A stretch of DNA of 64,000 bases from Sandaracinaceae bacterium (GCA_020633055.1 JACKEJ010000009.1:541893-605892), one strand, 5' to 3'. Positions 33,945 to 43,822 are shown, counted from the first letter of the stretch. Translations and numbers: made by a program. Notes: a model not told the origin generated them from the sequence alone.

Positions 33945-33963
33945 CGGCGCAGTGAACCAGCCT
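33940..33963 (-). promoter_or_regulatory. Leaderless-type -10 element of the sulfatase gene
   Basis: Minus strand: AGGCTGGTT followed by CACTGCGCCGATGTC, with the -10-like TTCACT six bases before the ATG. It is nearly identical to the element at 32047-32070, which suggests a shared promoter type rather than chance. Confidence 0.5.
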
Positions 33964-34028
33964 CACGCGCGCGGGTCGAGTGTTCCGTGCGCGGCTGCGG
34001 TAGCCGTTTGGAACGCAACCTCGCTGGG

Positions 34029-35144
34029 CTATCGACTCACGCGGCTCACCGACACCAGCCTGACTTCATGAGAAATCTCGTCGTCGACCACGAACACGTG
34101 ACTCGCGTCGAGCGCCATGTCGGTCACCCGCCTGAGCCCCGCGGTCACGGCGGTCGGCGCTCCCGCGGCCTCGGCGTTCGCCCCAAGCGAGTAGAGGCGG
34201 GTGGTGAGGGAGGGGGCGACGTCGATGTCGCCCGCCACGTAGACATCCGCGGAGTCGCCCACCAGTCGGTCGAGCTCGCTCTCGTCGTAGACCAGCGACG
34301 ACGCACTCGTCACGCGAAAGCCGCGATGGACGTACCACGAGTTCTGCAAGACGCTGTCGACGAGAAAGAGGGTTCCCGCGACATCGGCGAGGCCTCGGAT
34401 GCCCCGGTCGTGGACGTACCGTGAGGTGGGGTCGATGCCTGGTTCATTCGCCAGCGTCAGCACCTCGTTCGTGCTGCGGTCGACGACGAGGACGTCTTCA
34501 CCGAGCGTGGCGAGCGGTAGCTGAGTGCCGTACGCGCCGAGTATGGCGTACGGAGTGAACGCGTCCTCCGGACCCTCGAGCGGCCCGTCCCGCGGAATGC
34601 CACGGACAAACGTCCGCGAGGGCGTCCCCATGCCGAAGTAGACGACGCCGTCGTGCACGACGACGGCGACGCCCTGCGCGTAGGGCATGATGGCGAGGTC
34701 GGTCGTGTCGCCCGTCTCCGGGTCCATCCGGAACAGGCGCATCTGGACGGGGAAGGGGACGTCCTCTGTGAGCCGGCAGTTCTCGAGCGCGTAGAGCCCC
34801 ACTTCGTCGATCGCTAGATCCGCGATGGAGCACCCATTGTCCGCGCGAAGCTCCTGGGTGGCGCCACCATCCTTCGGGGTGCGGAGGATGCGACCGTTGC
34901 GGTCGGACCAGAATGCGTGGTCTGCGCCGAGCGCGAGCGATGGGACCATCTGAGCGACGGTGCTGTTGATCCGACTGGCTGTGAACTCGGAGCGCCCGAG
35001 CACCCGGACGCGCGCCCCAGAGCATCCGACCGGCTGATCAGGGTACGCTTGCTCGAAGCAGGGATCTGGGCCCGCGCTGCAGCCCGCCGTGGCGACCACC
35101 CAAGCGAGCGTCATCGCGACGACGGACGGCGGCCGATCCGCCAT
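34029..35144 (-). CDS. Lipoprotein with propeller-like repeats
   Basis: 371 residues from ATG 35144; a longer start at 35201 (TAGACC box six bases upstream) and a shorter one at 35114 are possible. The N terminus is a lipoprotein signal (AMTLAWVVATAGCSAG). The rest is made of short beta repeats with Gly-Asn-Gly and Asp turns (LALGADHAFWSDRNGRILRT, GVAVVVHDGVVYFGMGTPSR, LATLGEDVLVVDRSTNEVLT, MALDASHVFVVDDEISHEVR), like a six- or seven-bladed propeller of the DUF5050/NHL kind. Function unknown. Confidence 0.7.
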   Translation of the reverse strand: MADRPPSVVAMTLAWVVATAGCSAGPDPCFEQAYPDQPVGCSGARVRVLGRSEFTASRINSTVAQMVPSLALGADHAFWSDRNGRILRTPKDGGATQELRADNGCSIADLAIDEVGLYALENCRLTEDVPFPVQMRLFRMDPETGDTTDLAIMPYAQGVAVVVHDGVVYFGMGTPSRTFVRGIPRDGPLEGPEDAFTPYAILGAYGTQLPLATLGEDVLVVDRSTNEVLTLANEPGIDPTSRYVHDRGIRGLADVAGTLFLVDSVLQNSWYVHRGFRVTSASSLVYDESELDRLVGDSADVYVAGDIDVAPSLTTRLYSLGANAEAAGAPTAVTAGLRRVTDMALDASHVFVVDDEISHEVRLVSVSRVSR

Positions 35145-35233
35145 CGCCGCAAGGACCGTGGAGATCGTCGACCCGCCCAACTCACCGAACCCCCATCGCA
35201 TGGGCTCGGTCTACCGTTTCGCGCGTGGCCGCG

Positions 35234-35509
35234 TCAAGCGGCAGCCAACGTGTCCAGCTGGAGCCGGATGGCGTGCTCGAGGGCGTCGACGCTCAGCGCG
35301 CGCATCTGCACCAGGATCTCCCCGATGCGCTGGGCACGGAGCTTCTGCTGGCGCCAGAGCGCGTCGCGCAGCTGCGCGGCGTCGATGTAGCCCTCTTCGA
35401 CCAGGTAGCGACCGAACGGCCGGCTGTGGGTCCCTTCGTCGAGGTGCGCGAGGTCTTCCAGCTGGTCGGCCACGGCGCGCGTCAGCGAAGGCGCGCTGAT
35501 GTAGCGCAT
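35234..35509 (-). pseudogene. GspE/MshE N-terminal-like domain protein, probable 5'-truncated remnant
   Basis: The 91-residue product (MRYISAPSLTRAVADQLEDL ... LVEEGYIDAAQLRDALWRQQ ... AQRIGEILVQMRALS) contains two MshEN-like repeats as in type II secretion or pilus ATPases. Upstream of its only ATG the same frame continues without a start codon for 22 more codons (ALNRQSVQRKRRIGEILVD), which clearly match the start of another repeat, and then hits TGA. The real gene has therefore lost its 5' end. A short protein could still be made from the internal ATG. Confidence 0.55.
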
Positions 35510-35651
35510 GTCGACCAGGATCTCCCCGATACGCCGCTTGCGTTGGACGCTCTGCCGGTTGAGCGCCCGGCCTCGTCATCGACGGCCAGAGTGGCCACCT
35601 GCGATCAGCGAACCAGTTCTTGACGGATGCCAGAACCGGGGCGGCAAGGGT

Positions 35652-36599
35652 TCAGCCGGCGCCGAGGCGTCCGACCCCCGAAGCGAACGGTCTCGACCCA
35701 CGATGATCGGTCGCTGCGATGATGGTGCGTGCACGGCTGGTTTCGTCCTCCACGACCTCGAGGCGATAGCTCTCTGGCCCCACGCGATGCAAGACGATCA
35801 GCGAGGTACGTGGTTGGTGCTTGAGCAATCCCGGCATTGCGGTGCCACCCATATTGAGCTGCAGGACCGCGCCGGTCGCGCGTGTGTTGAGCTTCACTTT
35901 GATCCGAGACTCGGCGTCATCGTGAGCCACTTGGATCTCCCTCCCTGTGACATCCCCGTGGACACCGAAGAAGTGTGCGTGCCTCGCGTTGGCCTGCAGC
36001 ACCGTCCCGCTCTGTCCGTGGGCCCGAGCGCGCATCGCGAAGAACGTAGGCTCGCAATCGTCCGCTATCACGAAGGAAGCGATGTCGAGTCTCGGAGCGC
36101 GCCTGCGAATGACCTCATATTCATTGAAGTGTCGTTGGTATGCGTCGAGCGCCGCGTCGGAGGCCGCCCACGCTCGAGTCCACCACGCGCTCCATGCTTG
36201 ATCGACCTCCCGTGCGAGAGGTCGGCTTGCATCGAACTCGAGGTGGACTCCGAGCTCGTCGTTGTCGCCCATCCCGAGCCGGGTGAGGTTGGCAGACCCG
36301 ATATATGCGCTGTTTCGGGCGCCACGCTCCGACCAGTAGAACTTTGGATGAAAGCGTGCGGTCGACGCGCCGTGCAGCAGCCTGAGCTCGACGTGACTCA
36401 AGCTGCGCAGCCGACGGAGCGCCTCGGGATCCGTCACGCCGTCATTCAATCCTGCGATGACCTCCAGACGATCGTACCCAGCCCAAGCAAGTTCCTTGGC
36501 GCCGTGGTCCGAGAGGTACGCGACCGCCACGCGCATCCGACCTCCTTCGCGGACACCCTGCAAGAACTCGTCGAGTCGACTTGTGACGGTCACTTGCAT
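35652..36599 (-). CDS. Phospholipase D-like (HKD) nuclease-family protein
   Basis: 315 residues. The PLD-type core is STARFHPKFYWSERGARNSA, then YIGSANLTRLGMGDNDELGV: HxK plus GSANLT and downstream Asp/Glu, one copy per chain, so a dimer would form the active site. Two flanking parts (SDHGAKELAWAGYDRLEVIA, IKVKLNTRATGAVLQLNMGG) fit the restriction-enzyme-like or DNA-repair PLD proteins rather than lipases. The base composition is visibly lower in GC than its neighbours, with unusual codons, which suggests transfer. It lies between a truncated MshEN remnant and an orphan C-terminal fragment. Confidence 0.75.
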   Translation of the reverse strand: MQVTVTSRLDEFLQGVREGGRMRVAVAYLSDHGAKELAWAGYDRLEVIAGLNDGVTDPEALRRLRSLSHVELRLLHGASTARFHPKFYWSERGARNSAYIGSANLTRLGMGDNDELGVHLEFDASRPLAREVDQAWSAWWTRAWAASDAALDAYQRHFNEYEVIRRRAPRLDIASFVIADDCEPTFFAMRARAHGQSGTVLQANARHAHFFGVHGDVTGREIQVAHDDAESRIKVKLNTRATGAVLQLNMGGTAMPGLLKHQPRTSLIVLHRVGPESYRLEVVEDETSRARTIIAATDHRGSRPFASGVGRLGAG

Positions 36600-36603
36600 G
36601 CGG

Positions 36604-36711
36604 TCACTCTCCTGGACTCTGATCTAGGCAACGCACGCCGAGTACCACTCCTAGAAGCCCAATGGCAGCCAACACCACCCACAGACCGTCGTCCTGACAT
36701 TCGATGGCCAC
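36604..36711 (-). CDS. Possible 35-residue membrane peptide or gene remnant
   Basis: A short frame ends in TGA four bases before the PLD gene start. Its only start is GTG at 36711, with no ribosome site. The product is a short acidic part (ECQDDG), one membrane segment (LWVVLAAIGLLGVVLGV) and a short tail. The same frame remains open upstream to the stop codon of the flippase without another start. It looks like the C-terminal anchor of a lost gene or a small membrane protein; evidence is weak. Confidence 0.25.
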   Translation of the reverse strand: MAIECQDDGLWVVLAAIGLLGVVLGVRCLDQSPGE

Positions 36712-36765
36712 GCAGCTACTGTCGGCCGCCTCGAGGGCCTCAGGCTCCGATGTATCCCGAACAGG

Positions 36766-38337
36766 CTAGACCCCGAGGGCGGCGCGCGCCGCCTTGATCT
36801 CGTCGCGGCCCAGCTCGCCCGTCACCACGAGCCCCAACAGGAACGCGAAGAACCCGCCGGCCAACGCGGCCACGCTCATGACCGCGCCGCCATGCGGGAT
36901 GTACATCGCGGCCGCGAACGCACCCGCCCCGGCGAGCCCGCCCCGGACGACGGATAGCGGCGGCAGGAACGCCTTGAAGCGCGCGTAGACCGCGGCGCCC
37001 GCGCCGAGTAGGGCGAAGACGGTGCCGGCGCAGGTGCCGAGCGCAGCCGCGATGAGCGCGTCCTGGTTGGGGCCCGCCGCGCTGATGAAGAACTGCGTGG
37101 CCAGCAGCACCACGCCGAGGGCCAGGCCCGCGATGAGCGCCGCGATACGCGGCTGGCCGGCGCTGGTGAGCACGGTGGCCGTGATGACGAACAGCGCGAA
37201 GGCCGCGATGCCGAAGACCAGCGCGCCGAGCGCGGGGGCGCCTGCCAGGTAGGGCTCCGGGTACGCGATGCGCATGACGCCGTCGGAGGCGCCCGCGATG
37301 GGGCACGCGATGGAGAGCAGCGCCAGCATGGAGAAGCGCAGCGCGCCCTTGATGGTGCGGCGGGCGGCCTCCTCGTCGCCGCTGGCCGTGGCGCGCGAGA
37401 CCATGGGGAAGACGATGAAGGTCATCGACAGGATGATCTGGTAGGGCACGAACGCGAAGGTCTGCGCGGCGCGGTAGTAGCCCACCAGCGTCTGCGCGTT
37501 CTCGCTGGCCGCGGCCTGCGCCATGCCCGCCTCACGCCCCAGCTCGCTGAGCGTGCGCGACAGCACCTGGATGTCGATCTGCAAGATGCCGTTGAGGAAA
37601 CCCTGGTAGAGCCAGACGGGCGCCAGGAACGCGAGCCACGTGCGCAGCGGCGTGCCCTCGCCGGGCTTGCCGATGCCCACCACCAGCAGGGCGGCGAGGC
37701 AGATGGCGCCGGCGGCCCCCGCGAAGCCCGTGAACGCGCCCAGCGCGCCGTAGCCGAGCATGGCGCCGCCCGCGATGCCCGCGGTGCGCAGCGTGGAGAA
37801 GCCGATGTCGAACTTGGCCTGCGTCGCGAACTGCTGCTGGCCGTTGAGATTGCCGATCAGCGCGGCGTACAGCGCGTAGGCCAGGACGACGGTGGCGGCG
37901 ACGCGCATCATCGCCGCGAGGTCAGGGTCGCCGTGGAACTGAGCAAAGTAGGGGGCGAGCGTGAAGAGGGCCGCGGACAGGAAGCCCCCGATGACGAGCT
38001 GGACCTGGATGCCCTGACGCAGCACGGCCGGGCCGCGCGCCTCGTCCTCGCTCACCAGCTTGCTGACGGTCTGGATGGTGGCCGCGATCAGCACGTTGTT
38101 GAGCATGCTGATGGCCGCCATGATGGTGCCGAACTGCCCGAACACCTGCGGCGTGAAGAAGTGGGGCAGCGCCAGCTGGATGCCGAAGCTGGTGAGGATG
38201 AAGTAGACCTTGGCGCCGGTGATGACGAGCAGGCCACGGCCCGCCTTGCGCGTGGTGGACGCGCTGGCGTCTTGCGGGACGTTTGGGTTGGCGTCGGCCG
38301 GGGCCGCCGGCTCGGCGCCGCGTTCGGCTTCCGACAT
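36766..38337 (-). CDS. Polysaccharide or lipid flippase, MATE/MOP superfamily
   Basis: 523 residues from ATG 38337. About 12-14 hydrophobic segments, with the MOP-superfamily signature order: GLLVITGAKVYFILTSFGIQ, FFTPQVFGQFGTIMAAISML, LVIGGFLSAALFTLAPYFAQ, FAFVPYQIILSMTFIVFPMV and GDEEAARRTIKGALRFSMLA. The Wzx/MurJ-type arrangement exports lipid-linked glycans or similar substrates across the inner membrane; the substrate is unknown. The N terminus is an Ala/Pro-rich cytoplasmic tail. Divergent from the lipoprotein gene at 38546 by about 210 bases. Confidence 0.8.
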   Translation of the reverse strand: MSEAERGAEPAAPADANPNVPQDASASTTRKAGRGLLVITGAKVYFILTSFGIQLALPHFFTPQVFGQFGTIMAAISMLNNVLIAATIQTVSKLVSEDEARGPAVLRQGIQVQLVIGGFLSAALFTLAPYFAQFHGDPDLAAMMRVAATVVLAYALYAALIGNLNGQQQFATQAKFDIGFSTLRTAGIAGGAMLGYGALGAFTGFAGAAGAICLAALLVVGIGKPGEGTPLRTWLAFLAPVWLYQGFLNGILQIDIQVLSRTLSELGREAGMAQAAASENAQTLVGYYRAAQTFAFVPYQIILSMTFIVFPMVSRATASGDEEAARRTIKGALRFSMLALLSIACPIAGASDGVMRIAYPEPYLAGAPALGALVFGIAAFALFVITATVLTSAGQPRIAALIAGLALGVVLLATQFFISAAGPNQDALIAAALGTCAGTVFALLGAGAAVYARFKAFLPPLSVVRGGLAGAGAFAAAMYIPHGGAVMSVAALAGGFFAFLLGLVVTGELGRDEIKAARAALGV

Positions 38338-38533
38338 GCGGCGGGTTGTGTGGGCAGGCGCGCCGCGGGTCAAGCTGGGCCCACGGGCCGGGTCGGGGTA
38401 CGCGGGGCGCAGACTCGGCGTGCGCGCGTTGGGGTCGCCCGAGCATCTGGCGCACCACGAGGGCGGCGTTCTCCGCGGGACGCGCGCCGGGCCAGCGCCG
38501 GAGCGCGCGTTTGCTGCGCCCCCGGCCAACCGG

Positions 38534-38545
38534 CACACTGCCCGC
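38534..38545 (+). promoter_or_regulatory. Leaderless-type -10 element of the lipoprotein gene
   Basis: CACACT at 38534-38539 lies exactly six bases before the GTG at 38546, with no ribosome site. This matches the spacing seen before the genes at 32051, 33944 and 46299. Confidence 0.4.
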
Positions 38546-39187
38546 GTGATGGAACGCTTGGGTGTCGCTCTTCCGGCGCGTACGCGCTTCGGGCTCTTCG
38601 CGGTGGGTGTCGTCGTGAGCGTCCTCGCCACGGCGACGGGCTGTGGAGACCCCATCCCCATCACCCTCGACGAGGGCCTGGTCGACCTCGGGTCGGACGC
38701 GCAGCTGCCCGATGCGGGGCCGATGGATGGGCGCGTGCCGGACGACCTCGGACCCGACGCGGACGTGCCCGACCAGGGCTCGGGCATCATCCTCGAGGTG
38801 GGCTTCGGGCCGACGGGCGGCTTCATGGTCGCGCCGGGTACGGGCACGGCCACCGCCGTCATGGGCGTCCAGGGCGGCTACCACCTGGACATCGGCTTCC
38901 GCGTGCGCGGCCTGACAGCCAGCGACTTCAACAGCGGCGAGTGGATCATCTCGTACGAGTTCCGCACCACGGGCGGTCAGGTGCTGAGCGAGCCCATCTC
39001 GCGCGTGCTCAGCTTGGTGGGCGTGAGCTTCGACGGGGTGGGGCAGGTGCGCTCGGGCGACCGCGCGTTCTTCCTCAGCAACGACCCGAGCCCGTTCAAC
39101 AACACGGCGATCACGCTCGAGGTGTCCTTGACGCGCGGGACGCTCGAGGTGGTGGACACAGCGGACGTGACGCTGGTCGTTCCTTGA
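38546..39187 (+). CDS. Lipoprotein of unknown function
   Basis: 213 residues if GTG 38546 is used, 212 from the ATG three bases later. The N terminus is a lipoprotein signal with lipobox ATATGCGD. A low-complexity acidic linker follows (LGSDAQLPDAGPMDG, DLGPDADVPDQGSG), typical of Myxococcota surface lipoproteins, then a beta-rich domain (ILEVGFGPTGGFMVAPGTGT, YHLDIGFRVRGLTASDFNSG, LTRGTLEVVDTADVTLVVP). No family or partner; divergent from the flippase gene. Confidence 0.7.
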   Translation: MMERLGVALPARTRFGLFAVGVVVSVLATATGCGDPIPITLDEGLVDLGSDAQLPDAGPMDGRVPDDLGPDADVPDQGSGIILEVGFGPTGGFMVAPGTGTATAVMGVQGGYHLDIGFRVRGLTASDFNSGEWIISYEFRTTGGQVLSEPISRVLSLVGVSFDGVGQVRSGDRAFFLSNDPSPFNNTAITLEVSLTRGTLEVVDTADVTLVVP

Positions 39188-39218
39188 GGCGCTGCGGGAG
39201 CTGAGAAAGCTGAGATGG

Positions 39219-39471
39219 GGGGCACCAGGCTGAAGCCAGGTGCCCCGAGGCTGCAGCGTGACCTGCAAGTCCGCCCCACTGCGGGGGCGGACTGCCGGGT
39301 CGTGAGCGATGGAAGACCGGCGACTGTGTCGCGGTTGGGACTGCTGGCGAGCCACCGATTGACCACCCCGCCCAGATTCCACAGCCGACCATCACGTAGT
39401 CCGCCTCCGCAGGGGGCGGACTTTAGGCAAGCACTGCAGCTCCGGGGCACCAGGCTTCAGCCTGGTGCCCC
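39219..39471. repeat. Dispersed hairpin-repeat cluster (A-B-B-A)
   Basis: In the 339-bp gene-free gap after the lipoprotein gene lie two A hairpins (39219-39246 and 39444-39471; the second has perfect 13-bp arms GGGGCACCAGGCT and AGCCTGGTGCCCC) and two B hairpins (39268-39293 AGTCCGCCCC paired with GGGGCGGACT, and 39398-39422). The four form a roughly mirror-symmetric unit. A related B hairpin lies at 44431. This is REP- or MITE-like. After 39471 there is a run of CCGACCCTGACCCGACCCTG direct repeats; nothing else is seen. Confidence 0.7.
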
Positions 39472-39526
39472 CCAACCGACCCTGACCCGACCCTGACCCG
39501 ACCCTCAACGGTCCCCCAACCGCCCC

Positions 39527-40468
39527 TCAAAACACCGCTGGCGCCCGCACTGCCCCGCGCGGCACCCGCTCCATCTCGAAGCGCCCCAGCAGCTCGTCGA
39601 GCGTGGCGGACTCGCCCTCGCCGCACAGCCCCATCGAACCCCCCAGGAACCCGAGGATGCGCTCCTTCGGCACGCCCCGAGCGACGTAGTCGGCAATCCC
39701 CACGCTGCCCAGGCGCTTGCTCAGACGCCCTCCCTCGTCGGCCAGCACCAGCCCCAGGTGTCCGAACGCGGGTGCCTCGCACCCGAGCGCCGCGTAGAGC
39801 GCCAGCTGGCGCGGCGTGCTGCCCAAGAGGTCGTCTCCGCGCAGCACCTCGGTGATGCCCTGAGCCGCATCGTCCACCACCACGGCCAGCTGGTAGGCGA
39901 ACAGCCCGTCGCTGCGACGCACCACGAAGTCCCCGCCCAGCGGAGCCGTGACGGGCCCCTGGACCATGTCGACGAAGCGCTCGAACGCGGCGTCCTCCTC
40001 GCGGAGTGCGAAGCGCAGCGCCGCCGGTCGGTTCGGGCGCGCGTTCGGACCGTGAGGTGCCCGCTGCATCCCGAGCCCCGCCGGCCGACACGTGCCCGGG
40101 TACACCAGCTCGCCGCCTGGGTCGCCCACGTGGGGCGCGCTGCTGAGGGCGGCCTCGATCTCCTTGCGCGTGCAGGTGCACGGATAGATCCGTCCGTCCC
40201 GCGCCAGCTGCGCCAGCGCCTCCTCGTAGGCCTCGGTGCGCGCGCTCTGGTACACGGGCCCCTCGTCCCAGTCGAGCCCCAGCCACGTGTGGTCGCGCAG
40301 GATCGCCTCGGCCGCGCCCGGCTTCACGCGCGGTGGGTCCAGATCTTCGATGCGCATCACGATGCGCCCGCCCAGCGACCGCGCCCGCAGCCAGGCCAGC
40401 AGCGCCGTGCGGGCGTGCCCGAGGTGCATGGCGCCGGTCGGCGAGGGGGCGTAGCGGGTCCTGTACAT
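39527..40468 (-). CDS. gluQ: Glutamyl-Q tRNA(Asp) synthetase
   Basis: 313 residues from ATG 40468 (GAGAGAGAG ribosome-site-like run). It is the shortened GluRS paralogue that attaches glutamate to queuosine in tRNA(Asp). Signatures: HIGH-type APSPTGAMHLGHARTALLAW, FEDLDP-like MRIEDLDPPR, zinc motif YPCTCTRKEI with later YPGTCRPAG, and KMSKS-type GGRLSKRLG. The anticodon-binding domain of GluRS is absent, as expected. Upstream it faces the exonuclease gene. Confidence 0.9.
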   Translation of the reverse strand: MYRTRYAPSPTGAMHLGHARTALLAWLRARSLGGRIVMRIEDLDPPRVKPGAAEAILRDHTWLGLDWDEGPVYQSARTEAYEEALAQLARDGRIYPCTCTRKEIEAALSSAPHVGDPGGELVYPGTCRPAGLGMQRAPHGPNARPNRPAALRFALREEDAAFERFVDMVQGPVTAPLGGDFVVRRSDGLFAYQLAVVVDDAAQGITEVLRGDDLLGSTPRQLALYAALGCEAPAFGHLGLVLADEGGRLSKRLGSVGIADYVARGVPKERILGFLGGSMGLCGEGESATLDELLGRFEMERVPRGAVRAPAVF

Positions 40469-40583
40469 CGCGCTCTCTCTCGGCCTCGACCAGGCGCGCT
40501 GCTGCGGAGCCAGCCACGGCACGCGCACCCACGGGGCGCTTCCGCTTGCGTTCTCCCATGCCCGCGCGGCATGGTCCACCGCG

Positions 40584-41336
40584 ATGCGTGGCAATCAGGA
40601 CACCGTCTGCGGCTGCTTCCCGACGGGGCGGCACTACCCCGGGATCGCGGACCTTATCGCGCGCGCCATCCAGAACATCGAGGGGCTGTGCGACGACTGG
40701 GACGCCAGCACCTCGTGGTCCGACATCCCCCTCGCGGTGATCGACTTCGAGACCACCGGCACCAGCTCCGAGCAGGACCGCATCATCGAGGTGGGCGTGG
40801 TGTGCTTCCACCGCGGGCAGCTCACGCGCCGCGAGGCGCTGCTCATCAACCCGGGCATGCCCATCCCCGCCGAGGCAACGGCCGTGCACAACATCACGGA
40901 CCAAGAGGTGGAGGGCGCGCCCAGCTTCGCGGAGGCCCTGCCAGCCATCCAAGAGATGCTCGCCGGACACCTGCCCGTGGCGTACAACGCGTCGTTCGAC
41001 CGCGGGTTCCTGCTGGCCGAGACCGAGCGCAACCGGAGCGCCGTCTCAGGCCCGCTCCCCCCCGCGCTGCGCACCGACGTGGCGTGGCTCGACCCGCTGG
41101 TGTGGGCGCGCGAGATCCTGAAGGACCAGAAGAGCCGCAAGCTGGGCGACGTGGCCGCGCACTTCAACATCCCGCTGGAGCAGGCGCACCGCGCGGCGGG
41201 CGACGCGGAGGCCACCGGCTGGGTGCTCCTGGCGCTCGCCGAGAACATGCCCCGCGTGTACGGCGAGCTCATCCGCCTGCAGACGCGCTACGCGGCCTTC
41301 CAGGACGCCGACCGCATGAGCTGGCAGCGCCGCTGA
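40584..41336 (+). CDS. DnaQ-type 3'-5' exonuclease (DEDDh family)
   Basis: 250 residues. The DEDDh motifs are complete: VIDFETTGTSSEQDRIIEVG (Asp 54, Glu 56), LPVAYNASFDRGFLLAE (Asp of motif II) and LEQAHRAAGDAEATGWVLLA (His and Asp of motif III). This family proofreads DNA or trims RNA; the sequence alone does not say whether it is a polymerase III epsilon subunit or a free exonuclease. The N-terminal 45 residues (HYPGIADLIARAIQNIEGLC) are an extension. It is the divergent neighbour of gluQ. Confidence 0.88.
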   Translation: MRGNQDTVCGCFPTGRHYPGIADLIARAIQNIEGLCDDWDASTSWSDIPLAVIDFETTGTSSEQDRIIEVGVVCFHRGQLTRREALLINPGMPIPAEATAVHNITDQEVEGAPSFAEALPAIQEMLAGHLPVAYNASFDRGFLLAETERNRSAVSGPLPPALRTDVAWLDPLVWAREILKDQKSRKLGDVAAHFNIPLEQAHRAAGDAEATGWVLLALAENMPRVYGELIRLQTRYAAFQDADRMSWQRR

Positions 41337-41442
41337 CACGCAATCTTCGGTTGTCGTCGGGCCGTTTCCTGCGCATAACCAGCGGGCCTGGTTTTCCGCG
41401 CGAAGGGCTCGCGCCATGCCCACCAGGCACGGAGAACGCGAC

Positions 41443-42630
41443 ATGAGCAAGGTCCTGATCGTCGGCGCCGGTGGCGTGGGTGGTGTCGTCGCCCACAAGT
41501 GCGCCATGAACCCCGAGGTGTTCACGGACATCCTGCTGGCCAGCCGCACGGTCGCGCGCTGCGAGAAGATCCAGGCCGAGATCCGCGAGCTGCACGGCCG
41601 GGAGATCAAGGTAGCCGCGCTCGACGCCATGGACGTGCCCGCGACGGTCAAGCTGCTGAAGGAGTACCAGCCGGCCCTGCTCATCAACGTCGCGCTGCCC
41701 TACCAGGACCTCGTGCTCATGGACGCCTGCCTCGAGGCTGGCGTGCCCTACCTCGACACCGCCAACTACGAGCCCCCCGACGAGGCCAAGTTCCAGTACA
41801 GCTGGCAGTGGGCCTACCAGGACCGCTTCAAGGAGGCGGGGCTGATGGCGCTGCTCGGCTCGGGCTTCGACCCGGGTGTGACCAACGTCTATTGCGCCTA
41901 CGCCCAGCAGGAGCTGTTCGACGAGATCCACACGGTGGACATCCTCGACTGCAACGGCGGCGACCATGGGCACGCGTTCGCGACCAACTTCAACCCCGAG
42001 ATCAACATCCGCGAGATCACCCAGAAGGGGAAGTACTGGGAGAAGGGCGAGTGGGTCGAGATCGAGCCCATGAGCCAGTCGATGATGTTCGACTTCCCGG
42101 GCGTCGGGCCGCGCAAGGCGTACCTGCTCTACCACGAGGAGCTCGAGTCGCTCTGCCAGAACATCAAGGGCCTCGAGCGCATCCGCTTCTGGATGACCTT
42201 CGGCGACGAGTACATCACGCACCTGCGCGTGCTGCAGAACGTGGGCATGACCAGCATCGAGCCAGTCGAGTTCCAGGGGCAGCAGATCGTGCCCATCGCG
42301 TTCCTGAAGGCGCTCCTGCCGGACCCCAGCTCGCTGGCCGAGAACTACACGGGCAAGACCAGCATCGGCTGCCTCATCGAGGGCGTGAAGGACGGCAAGC
42401 CCAAGAAGGTCTTCATCTACAACGTGTGCGACCACGCCGAGTGCTACAAGGAAGTGCGCGCGCAGGCGGTCAGCTACACCACGGGCGTGCCCGCCGTGAC
42501 CGGCGCCATCATGATGCTGAGCGGCACCTGGAAGGGCGCCGGCGTGTTCAACATGGAGCAGTTCGACGCCAAGCCCTTCTTGGCCGAGGTCAGCAAGCAG
42601 GGCCTGCCCTTCGAGGTGAAGGAGCTCTAG
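41443..42630 (+). CDS. Carboxynorspermidine dehydrogenase (saccharopine dehydrogenase family)
   Basis: 395 residues from ATG 41443 (GGAGAA ribosome site). The NAD(P)-binding N terminus VLIVGAGGVGGVVAHKC, the linker HGREIKVAALDAMDVPATVK and PALLINVALPYQDLVLMDA fit the Lys1-like family. The immediate partner nspC (three-base gap) shows that the substrate is carboxynorspermidine/carboxyspermidine: this enzyme condenses a diamine with aspartate semialdehyde and NADPH, and NspC decarboxylates the product to norspermidine or spermidine. Confidence 0.9.
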   Translation: MSKVLIVGAGGVGGVVAHKCAMNPEVFTDILLASRTVARCEKIQAEIRELHGREIKVAALDAMDVPATVKLLKEYQPALLINVALPYQDLVLMDACLEAGVPYLDTANYEPPDEAKFQYSWQWAYQDRFKEAGLMALLGSGFDPGVTNVYCAYAQQELFDEIHTVDILDCNGGDHGHAFATNFNPEINIREITQKGKYWEKGEWVEIEPMSQSMMFDFPGVGPRKAYLLYHEELESLCQNIKGLERIRFWMTFGDEYITHLRVLQNVGMTSIEPVEFQGQQIVPIAFLKALLPDPSSLAENYTGKTSIGCLIEGVKDGKPKKVFIYNVCDHAECYKEVRAQAVSYTTGVPAVTGAIMMLSGTWKGAGVFNMEQFDAKPFLAEVSKQGLPFEVKEL

Positions 42631-42633
42631 GCC

Positions 42634-43779
<1,146 letters not shown>

Positions 43780-43822
43780 CACGAGCCCCGCGCCCGCGCG
43801 CAGAGAGAACACGGAGACGCCC

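Noticed and set aside
32763..34424. A 553-residue plus-strand frame opposite the sulfatase gene
   Set aside because: The sulfatase signature is on the minus strand; the plus frame reads as shadow.
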